Source: Pseudomonadota bacterium (GTDB lineage: Bacteria; Pseudomonadota; Alphaproteobacteria; Caulobacterales; Caulobacteraceae). Taken from it: a stretch of 5,435 bases of DNA. Positions 1-5,435 of the stretch are shown here, one piece after another (the first letter of the stretch is position 1; every line of letters starts with the position of its first letter). A program made the position numbers and the translations under genes. The DNA lies in contig JAEYAO010000088.1 of assembly GCA_023456105.1 (NCBI GenBank), positions 1 to 5,435 on the forward strand, given 5' to 3'. A model generated the notes under the pieces. It was not told where the DNA came from. It made no database searches and saw nothing but the letters and a program-made list of their open reading frames with translations.

Positions 1-373
1 CAGATCGGCCGGTCCGCTGCGCTGGTTGGGGGCTGCGCTGACCGGCCTCTTGCCAACCCCGACAACCCCAGCTCAGATCACCAAAGGACTCTCGTTATGG
101 CTGGATGAGAAACGGGGGTCACGTCAACCGGACCTGACTCATTGCGGCGGCTGAGAATGTCTGCTGTCGGGTTGTAAGCGGCCCGAAGCGTGGACGCCCG
201 GTGCTGACTCCAAGGCGACCTAAGGGATGTCAGCTTCTAGGCAACTAACTTCCAACAGCGACCGCTCGATAACGAGGATCGGGCTAGGCCTTTGGCCGAT
301 TTCGCAACGCCAGCTGCTGGACGTAACGGCTGCGCTTGAGGTAGTTGGTCCTTCCTGACGGCGGGGTGAAACT
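1..373. other. Leader region upstream of the operon, no recognisable gene
   Basis: No gene can be supported here. Frame 2 is open from the window edge to a TGA at 152-154 and would give a 50-residue tail rich in Leu, Pro and Thr that ends in HCGG; it could be the 3' end of an upstream gene. I recognise no family in it, its codon choice (TTA, GGG, AGA) is not strongly coding, and it could equally be chance or the remnant of a mobile element. From about 155 to 360 stops occur in the frames checked. I see no convincing sigma-70 promoter, no clear long operator palindrome and no divergent regulator gene of the TetR, LysR or MarR kind that often sits beside efflux operons. A short palindrome, GGCC-TTT-GGCC at 287-297, is the only symmetric element noticed and is too short to call an operator. 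The operon promoter must lie here or further upstream. Confidence 0.5.
363..369 (+). promoter_or_regulatory. Ribosome binding site for the TolC-family gene
   Basis: GGGGTGA matches six of seven bases of the GAGGTGA form of the Shine-Dalgarno sequence, and its GGGG core ends 7 bases before the ATG at 374. An in-frame TGA at 356-358 and the absence of another start codon between it and 374 make this ATG the only start available in the main frame. This is the best ribosome binding site in the operon; the two downstream genes have none as good. Confidence 0.55.
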
Positions 374-1897
374 ATGGGTACAGCTTGGATCGGCTGTGTT
401 GCTTTCGGCCTTTTGGCCGGATCAGCGCCGAACGCCCTTTCGGCGATCTCCCAAGTTCAGGCCGCGTCCCAAGAGGCGGCCCAAGGCGGTGCCACAGTCG
501 CTCTGACCTTTGCGGCTGCTCAACAACGTTTGCGCTCCAATTCCAGTCTTGGTCGCGCTGCGGGCTATGGGATGCAGGCCGCGAGGGCCCAGGCGGATGT
601 GGCTGCCGGGCTAAATCGACCGACCGTAGCGCTCGATGCTCAGTTGATCCGTTATCGCAAAACATTCGATCTCTCGCTGGGTGACACGCTGGACCGCGCG
701 CAGACCGAGCTCGGCGCCGCCATTCCTGGGCTCATCGCGGACTTGCCCGGTGTGCCGGGTGACGTGTTGCAGAGTGTCGGTCAGCGGCTGGAAGCGGCGC
801 TTCCCGAAATTTTCTCCGCCTTGCCGCAAGACGTCCGACTGCAGGTCGACGACACGACCTTTCGCCCCACAGTGACGGCGCTTCAGCCGATCTACACCGG
901 CGGTGCGATTCCAGCTCTCCGACGAGCGGCGGCGGCCAATGTGGATTTGGCGCAGGCGAAGCAGCAGGAAGCGGTCAGTTTGGAGGATGTGAATCTGGCG
1001 CGGGCTTACTTTGGCCAGGTGCTGGCAGCCGAAGCACTGAAGATCGCACGGGAGACCCGTGACGGCTTCGATCTGCATTTGCGCAACGCTCGACTGCTGG
1101 AATCGCAAGGCGTGCTCAGCCACGCCCAGACGCTTCAGGTCGAAGTCGCCCGCGATGCGGCGCAGCGGCAGGTGAACAGGGCCGAACTGGAGCACGACAA
1201 CGCCGTGGCGTCCCTCGCCAGGGTCGTTGACACCAATGGCGCCGTCGTTCCCACCACGCCCCTGTTCGTAAACCGCGACCCAGTCGGTCCAGCCGGCGTG
1301 TTTCTTGACCAGGCAAGCCAGGCGAACGCTCGCCTTGCGCAGGCCCAAGCCGGGCGCGATCTGGCTGAGGCGGGCGCCGATCTTGCGGCGTCACGAATGA
1401 AGCCGTCCGTCTATGCATTTGGAACCTACAATCTGAATCCAGACGACGCTCTGCCGACCGAGCCGGATTGGGCGGTTGGGATCGGCGCCCGTTACACTCT
1501 GATTTCGACGGTGGATCGACGACGCATGCTGGGCGCAGCGCGCGCTCAGGCCTCGGCTGCTGCGGAGGTGGAACGACAGGCCCGAGACGACGCCCGATTG
1601 CTGGTCACGCGAGCGTATAATCAGGCAGAGTTGGCGCGTCGTCAGTTTCTGAGCATGGACAGCAGCCTAGAGGCCGCCAGCGAGAATCTTAGAGTTCAGG
1701 AGGTTGGGTTCCGTGAAGGCGAGGCCACAGCCGCCTCGGTCGTGGACGCCCGCAATCTTCTGGGGACCGCGCGTTTGCAACGCGCAGCAGCAGCTTACGA
1801 ATATGATCTCAGCCTGGCCGCCTTGCTGGCGGCGTCGGGAAGCGATCTGACCTTGAACGACTATCTGCAACGCGAAGACCGGATAAGCGCGCCATGA
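374..1897 (+). CDS. TolC/OEP-family outer-membrane efflux channel protein
   Basis: This 507-residue protein should form the trimeric outer-membrane and periplasmic duct of a tripartite exporter. A hydrophobic N-terminus (about 4-24, ending ALSA) is a plausible signal peptide, although it lacks the usual Lys or Arg before the core. Two OEP repeats follow, about 42-285 and 310-490: long Ala/Gln/Arg-rich helices, a beta strand starting NRPTVALDAQ (81-90), the typical QPIYTGG turn (171-177), then helices to about 285; the second half repeats this with RMKPSVYAFG (341-350) and GIGARYTLI (369-377), and ends in the helix holding VVDARNLLGTARLQ (456-469). The length is near the family norm. Odd: about 60 extra residues (roughly 100-162) lie between the first two strands, with a repeated AA-I/L-P motif. 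There is no lipobox, so it is probably not a lipoprotein. It overlaps the next gene by 4 bases. The family call is firm; the substrate is unknown. Confidence 0.9.
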   Translation: MGTAWIGCVAFGLLAGSAPNALSAISQVQAASQEAAQGGATVALTFAAAQQRLRSNSSLGRAAGYGMQAARAQADVAAGLNRPTVALDAQLIRYRKTFDLSLGDTLDRAQTELGAAIPGLIADLPGVPGDVLQSVGQRLEAALPEIFSALPQDVRLQVDDTTFRPTVTALQPIYTGGAIPALRRAAAANVDLAQAKQQEAVSLEDVNLARAYFGQVLAAEALKIARETRDGFDLHLRNARLLESQGVLSHAQTLQVEVARDAAQRQVNRAELEHDNAVASLARVVDTNGAVVPTTPLFVNRDPVGPAGVFLDQASQANARLAQAQAGRDLAEAGADLAASRMKPSVYAFGTYNLNPDDALPTEPDWAVGIGARYTLISTVDRRRMLGAARAQASAAAEVERQARDDARLLVTRAYNQAELARRQFLSMDSSLEAASENLRVQEVGFREGEATAASVVDARNLLGTARLQRAAAAYEYDLSLAALLAASGSDLTLNDYLQREDRISAP

Positions 1898-2955
1898 GCG
1901 AGACGCCTCCCTTTGCCGATGCCCCGACAAACGGTGCGCCGACCATCGCGGCCAGTCGTACATCTGCACGGCGACGTATTCTGCTTGTGATCGTGGGCGT
2001 CGGCCTCGTACTGCTGATCGGCTTCATCATCGTGGGCCTCTTCCTCGCGGCCCGTCCTGCCAGGGATCAAGTTCAGGGCATGGTCGAGGCGGAGACCTTC
2101 ACTGTTGCGACCAAGGTGCCCAGTCGCGTGGAGCGCTTCCTGGCTTCAGAGGGCGATCAGGTGAAGGCAGGTCAAGAGTTGGCTCTGATGAGCAGCCCGG
2201 AGGTTGCAGCAAAGGAGGCTCAGGCCCGGGCCTTGCTTCAGTCGAGTGAGGCCATTCAGTCGATGAGCCGCGAAGGCGCTCGCCGCGAGGATGTGCAGTC
2301 GGTCGAGTCCGTCTGGCGCGCCGCGCAGGCGACGGCTCGTTTGGCGGACCAGACTGCGCGGCGGGCGGAGAACCTGTTCGCCGAAGGCGTGATTTCCGCC
2401 CAACGCCGTGACGAAGCCGTGGCCGCCCGCGCTGCTACAGCCTCGCAGACCGAAGCCGCCCGTCAGCAGTATCTGAAGGCGTTGGCAGGGACACGGCCGC
2501 AGGAAAAATCTGTTGCCGACGCCAATGTGCGAGGCGCGCAGGCCGCCGTCGCCGAGGTCCAAAGTCTCCAAGGCGAGATACGACTGCTCGCTCCAAATGA
2601 CGGCGAGGTTGCGGAGCGTTTCGCCAATGTCGGCGAGCTTGTGCTCACGGGCGTGCCAGTCTTCACAATCGTGGACATCGGCGACCCGTGGGTTACGTTC
2701 AGTGTGCGCGAGGATCAGTTTCGCGATCTGAAAATCGGCGCGATCGTGCGTGGCGACGTGCCCGCACTCGGCCTCGCTGACGTCGCCTTCCGGATCACCG
2801 CCATCCATCCTCAAGGCGAGTTCGCCACTTGGCGCTCAACCCGGCAGTCGAGCGGCTATGACGTGCGAAGCTTTCAGGTCAAGGCCAAGCCTGTTCGCCC
2901 TGTCAACGGACTCAGGCCTGGCATGAGCGTGCTGTTCGATTGGTCCGCACGGTGA
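1894..2955 (+). CDS. HlyD-family periplasmic adaptor (membrane fusion protein)
   Basis: This 353-residue protein should link the inner-membrane permease to the TolC-type duct. After a short cytoplasmic tail ending in SARRR, one membrane anchor spans about 29-53. The first half of the biotinyl-lipoyl-like domain is about 61-104 (VPSRVERFLASEGDQVKAG), followed by an Ala/Gln/Glu-rich alpha-hairpin at about 105-228. The second lipoyl half is IRLLAPNDGEVAERF (229-243) through VGELVLTG. A beta-barrel and membrane-proximal part runs from about 255 to the end and includes DPWVTFSVREDQF and the family-typical LRPGMSVLFDW (340-350). Size and order resemble the YbhG/YhiI/EmrA type of adaptor. The anchor has no cleavage signal, so the protein stays tethered to the inner membrane. 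The ATG at 1894 overlaps the TolC-family stop in ATGA with only weak Shine-Dalgarno potential, which suggests coupled translation. I find no frameshift or missing domain. Confidence 0.92.
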   Translation: MSETPPFADAPTNGAPTIAASRTSARRRILLVIVGVGLVLLIGFIIVGLFLAARPARDQVQGMVEAETFTVATKVPSRVERFLASEGDQVKAGQELALMSSPEVAAKEAQARALLQSSEAIQSMSREGARREDVQSVESVWRAAQATARLADQTARRAENLFAEGVISAQRRDEAVAARAATASQTEAARQQYLKALAGTRPQEKSVADANVRGAQAAVAEVQSLQGEIRLLAPNDGEVAERFANVGELVLTGVPVFTIVDIGDPWVTFSVREDQFRDLKIGAIVRGDVPALGLADVAFRITAIHPQGEFATWRSTRQSSGYDVRSFQVKAKPVRPVNGLRPGMSVLFDWSAR

Positions 2956-5240
2956 GACGCCTCGCGGCCGTCTTCGTATCGGCCGTTCGGGACGAGGCGC
3001 GCGTCCTGGTGACCCGACCGTGGGACGCGTTCGTCGCCTTTGGTCTGCCGCTGATCCTGCTGATGGTTATCGCGGCGATGTTGGCCCCTGGAGTGATCCG
3101 TCAGGCCCCGGTCGCCGTGGTGGATCAGGACCATTCGGCCTTCAGCCGCGCCGCAATTCGCAACATGGAGGCGAGCGCCGGTGTTCGCGTGACCCATGCT
3201 CCAACGACGATGACGGAGGCCATGGCCTTGATGCGGCGAGGCGAGATTTACAGCGTCGCTCATTTTCCAGCAGATTTTTCTGATGGGGCATTTCGTCGGC
3301 CGGAACAGGTGACCGTGTCGTTCAACGGCGCCTTCCAGACGGTCGGCGCCTTGTCGGCCTTGGGGCAGAGCGCGGCCATCGCATCAGCGGCCGGCCAGCA
3401 GTTGCAAGAACGCGCGCGACAGAGAGGATTGCCCGAAACAGCCTTGCAACTCCCCGCTGTCCAGGTGTCGGTCGTCGGCAATCCGCAACTCAGCTTCGAG
3501 CTTTTTCTCGGCGGACTTCTGGCGCCGGGGGTTCTTCATCTGCTGGCGGCTTGTTCCACGGTGCTGGCGGTTGGTCGGCTGATGCAGGGCGGCTCCTTCA
3601 AACGTTTCAAGACCGAGACGGGCGGCTTCACAACGACGGCTCTGATCGGGCGACTCATTCCGCACTTCGTGATCTTCAGCCTGTGGGGGTTGGCCTGGAT
3701 CGCTTGGCTCAGCGGCGTCCGGGGCTGGGGTGTGGCAGGGTCTCTCCCGCTGCTGATCCTTGGCATACTCGCCTTGATGGCGGTGAGCGTTGTCTTATCG
3801 GCTTTTCTGGTCGCCGCGCTTGGCGAGGTGGATATGGCGTTCTCGGCCACCGCCATCTACTCGGGTGCGGCTATCGCCTTTTCCAACGGCACTCTCCCGC
3901 TGGACCATGGGCCGCGCTTTGCCCGGATCTGGAGCGATATCCTTCCCTATACGCACTATCTACGGCTGCAGACGGGTCAGCTGGTCACGGGGGCGGATTC
4001 AGCAACGGCATGGCGAGACTTGATGATTCTGAGCGGCGTCACCGTGATCGGTCTGATCGTTTCGGCGCTTTTCATCCGGGTACGAGCGCGTCTTGTCCCC
4101 AAGCCGGAGAATTTGAACTTTCCGCTCCCGCAACAGGGCGTTATCGCCGCCTTCGCCGCGACGTTCCGAAACCTGCCGCGTGCGCGGCCGGTCAGCAGCC
4201 TGCTGATCCTGGCCGTCGTCCTTTACGCCTTTTACTATCCGGCCGCCTATGCCGGACAGGCCGCGACGGGACTGCCCATCGCCATAGCGACACCGACGCA
4301 GACAGCGCTGACGCGCACTCTTGTCGAAGACCTGAATGCTTCGCGCGAGATCGAGGTCGCCGCCGTGATTTCATCCCCTGCTGAGGGCTTTGAACTGATG
4401 CGGCGCGGCGTTGTCGACGGGGTCGTCGTCCTGCCTCAGCGTTTTGAGGCCGATCTGTTGAGGGGGGTGCCGACGGGCGTGGCCATCTGGCTGAACGGCG
4501 GTTATCTGGTTCGTGTCACAGCGGTCGGCAAAGCCGTCGCCGCCGCAACAGCGCAGGTCGCCGAGGCGCAGTTGAAAGGGCTGCCTGATATCGCCCGCGC
4601 CGTCAGATTGGCGCCGACCCTGAAGCAGGTTTCCCTCTTCAACCCGACGGAGGGCTACGGCGGTTACGCCGTGCCGGCGGTCAGTCTTATCATCTTGCAG
4701 CAGACGCTATTGCTGGGAGCCGGCGTGATCACAGCCGTGCGTCGAGAAACCGGCGCGGCTAGGCTGAAACGCAGCGCGCGCTTGGGTCTGTGGCTGGCGC
4801 TTACGGCGATTGGGACAGCCTCCAGTCTCTTCTATTTCGGTTTCGTGTTCTGGTTTCAGGACTATCCCCGCGCAGGCAACCTCATCGGCGTCCTACTGCT
4901 GGCGCCCATATTTTCAGCGGCGGTCGCCGCTGTGGGTCTGCTTCTAGGCGCGCTTTTCGATCGCCATGAACGGGTCTTGCAGGTTCTGGTCGGCACTTCC
5001 GCGCCCTTGTTCTTCCTGTCAGGCGCTGCGTGGCCGCATTTCATGATGCCTGAAGGTCTCGTCTGGCTCGCGCATTTTTCACCGTCCACCGCTGCCGTTC
5101 AGGCCTTTGTTCGCCTGAACGCCATGGGCGCCAGCCTTTCAGAAGTCTCAGGTTTGGCAGCCATTTTGACAGGCCTTGCCTTCGTCTATGGCGGCCTGTG
5201 GGTGGTGCGTGGACCAGCGCGTTCTGACCTGCGTCGATGA
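2952..5240 (+). CDS. Double-length ABC-2 type exporter permease, two fused halves, no ATPase domain
   Basis: Inner-membrane component of the exporter, 762 residues from GTG 2952. It holds two copies of the ABC2_membrane_3 (YhhJ/YbhR-like) design. In each, one N-terminal membrane helix (about 26-46; 414-432) is followed by a large periplasmic domain and a cluster of five more helices (about 184-376; 572-752), roughly 12 in all. Matching motifs: APVAVVDQDHSAFSR (52-66) with LPIAIATPTQTALTR (441-455); LMRRG at 93-97 and again 482-486, each followed by a P..F motif; FNGAF with LNGGY; NPQLSF with NPTEGY; YTHYLRLQTGQL with STAAVQAFVRLNAMG. No Walker A, ABC signature or Walker B is visible, so ATP binding must come from another protein if it is used. 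The start is chosen because GTG forms a GTGA overlap with the HlyD stop, like the previous junction; a TTG at 2940 would add four residues. Permease family is firm; substrate and energy source are unknown. Confidence 0.85.
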   Translation: MRRLAAVFVSAVRDEARVLVTRPWDAFVAFGLPLILLMVIAAMLAPGVIRQAPVAVVDQDHSAFSRAAIRNMEASAGVRVTHAPTTMTEAMALMRRGEIYSVAHFPADFSDGAFRRPEQVTVSFNGAFQTVGALSALGQSAAIASAAGQQLQERARQRGLPETALQLPAVQVSVVGNPQLSFELFLGGLLAPGVLHLLAACSTVLAVGRLMQGGSFKRFKTETGGFTTTALIGRLIPHFVIFSLWGLAWIAWLSGVRGWGVAGSLPLLILGILALMAVSVVLSAFLVAALGEVDMAFSATAIYSGAAIAFSNGTLPLDHGPRFARIWSDILPYTHYLRLQTGQLVTGADSATAWRDLMILSGVTVIGLIVSALFIRVRARLVPKPENLNFPLPQQGVIAAFAATFRNLPRARPVSSLLILAVVLYAFYYPAAYAGQAATGLPIAIATPTQTALTRTLVEDLNASREIEVAAVISSPAEGFELMRRGVVDGVVVLPQRFEADLLRGVPTGVAIWLNGGYLVRVTAVGKAVAAATAQVAEAQLKGLPDIARAVRLAPTLKQVSLFNPTEGYGGYAVPAVSLIILQQTLLLGAGVITAVRRETGAARLKRSARLGLWLALTAIGTASSLFYFGFVFWFQDYPRAGNLIGVLLLAPIFSAAVAAVGLLLGALFDRHERVLQVLVGTSAPLFFLSGAAWPHFMMPEGLVWLAHFSPSTAAVQAFVRLNAMGASLSEVSGLAAILTGLAFVYGGLWVVRGPARSDLRR

Positions 5241-5311
5241 CGTCGGGCGCGAACAAATCAGTTAGCTAGAGAGAAACAAACTCTATCTCGACATCGAAGG
5301 GATGGTGACAC
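5241..5311. other. Gap between the operon end and the IS element, with a weak hairpin
   Basis: This 71-base, relatively AT-rich stretch has no gene. AGCTAGAG (5264-5271) can pair with CTCTATCT (5281-5288) with one mismatch around a 9-base loop. No T-run follows, so it is at best a weak transcription end. An ATG at 5237 overlaps the permease stop in ATGA but its frame closes after 10 codons at TAG 5267-5269. It may be chance or the stub of a lost fourth gene. Confidence 0.4.
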
Positions 5312-5435
5312 TGATCTTCCCCCGTAAAAGTGGACGGGGTTAAGCCGCTTTGCGCTCGGCCTCAGCGGGGCTGATATAGCCCAGTGCTGAGTGCAGGCGA
5401 TGGGGATTGTAGAAGCCCTCGATGTATCCGAACAG
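5312..5435 (-). mobile_element. IS3-family insertion sequence, right end (partial)
   Basis: The outer end, read inwards on the + strand, is TGATCTTCCCCCGTAAAAG, which starts with the TG of IS3-family inverted repeats and carries a C-rich block. It lies 28 bases outside the stop codon of an OrfB-type transposase running on the - strand, the usual spacing at the right end of such elements. The rest of the element, its left end and any target duplication lie beyond the window, so the exact edge (5311 or 5312) and the subgroup cannot be fixed. The element sits 71 bases after the operon and points towards it, so it does not break any of the three genes. Confidence 0.75.
5340..5435 (-). CDS. IS3-family transposase OrfB, C-terminal 31 codons (partial)
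   Basis: Read on the - strand from the window edge, this gives the extreme C-terminus of a DDE integrase-type transposase: a YIEGFYNPHRLHSALGY stretch, then ISPAEAERKAA and a TAA stop at 5342-5340. The N-x-x-R-x-H-S-A-L-G-Y-x-S-P pattern is the hallmark of the end of the IS3 OrfB catalytic domain. The catalytic Asp and Glu residues lie upstream, outside the window, so activity cannot be judged. The frame is clean in the part seen. Confidence 0.88.
   Translation of the reverse strand: MFGYIEGFYNPHRLHSALGYISPAEAERKAA

Noticed and set aside
336..364. TTGAGG at 336-341 as a -35 box
   Set aside because: At a 17-base spacing the -10 place reads CGGCGG, which is not promoter-like.
374..397. Cys-8 of the TolC-family protein as a lipoprotein attachment site
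   Set aside because: The residues before it (AWIG) could loosely pass a lipobox, but the cysteine lies too near the N-terminus and before most of the hydrophobic core, so lipid attachment there is unlikely.
611..1348. Long open frame on the - strand (245 codons) inside the TolC-family gene
   Set aside because: It lies wholly within a gene with clear family features, has a Cys/His/Arg-rich translation typical of an antisense shadow in GC-rich DNA, and shows no recognisable domain.
2146..2814. Open frame on the - strand (222 codons) inside the HlyD-family gene
   Set aside because: Antisense shadow: the + strand frame carries the lipoyl and barrel motifs, while this one has no recognisable family and a low-complexity make-up.
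3551..4384. Open frame on the + strand (277 codons) within the permease gene
   Set aside because: It is the out-of-frame reading of a strongly coding membrane protein; its translation is Arg/Gly/Ala/His-rich with no hydrophobic segments or motifs.
5264..5288. Hairpin after the operon as a rho-independent terminator
   Set aside because: The stem is short and AT-rich with one mismatch, the loop has 9 bases, and no T-run follows, so it is not called as a terminator.
1..5435. CRISPR arrays, tRNA or rRNA genes, riboswitches
   Set aside because: No regularly spaced direct repeats, no cloverleaf-like sequence and no conserved RNA motif was seen; nearly all of 374-5240 is protein-coding.

Overview
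The window is GC-rich and holds one complete three-gene operon on the + strand, followed by the end of an insertion sequence on the - strand. GC-rich codon use, the weak or absent Shine-Dalgarno sites inside the operon and the type of the IS3-family tail suggest a Gram-negative proteobacterium, perhaps an alphaproteobacterium such as the Caulobacterales. That placement is an inference. The Gram-negative part is firm, because an outer-membrane TolC-type channel is encoded.

Layout: 1-373 is a leader with no recognisable gene; it holds only a short open tail (2-154) of unknown nature. 374-1897 encodes a TolC/OEP-family outer-membrane efflux protein. 1894-2955 encodes an HlyD-family periplasmic adaptor (membrane fusion protein) with one N-terminal membrane anchor. 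2952-5240 encodes a large inner-membrane ABC-2 type permease made of two homologous halves fused head to tail. 5241-5311 is a short non-coding gap. From 5312 to the window end lies the terminus of an IS3-family element, with the last 31 codons of its OrfB transposase reading towards the operon.

The three operon genes form a complete cell-envelope path: inner-membrane permease, periplasmic adaptor, outer-membrane duct. Both internal junctions are 4-base overlaps (ATGA at 1894-1897 and GTGA at 2952-2955), so translation is probably coupled. This matches the YbhG/YhiI-type tripartite ABC exporters in general design, but no ATP-binding subunit is in the window and the permease has no Walker A or signature motif. 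The energy source is therefore either an ATPase encoded elsewhere, an ATPase lost near the IS element, or something not yet known. The substrate cannot be told from sequence.

Points worth a second look are the ATPase-less fused permease, a roughly 60-residue duplicated amphipathic insert in what should be the first extracellular loop of the TolC homologue, a second candidate signal peptide in another frame at the TolC gene start, and an ATGA at the operon end that could be the start of a lost fourth gene.
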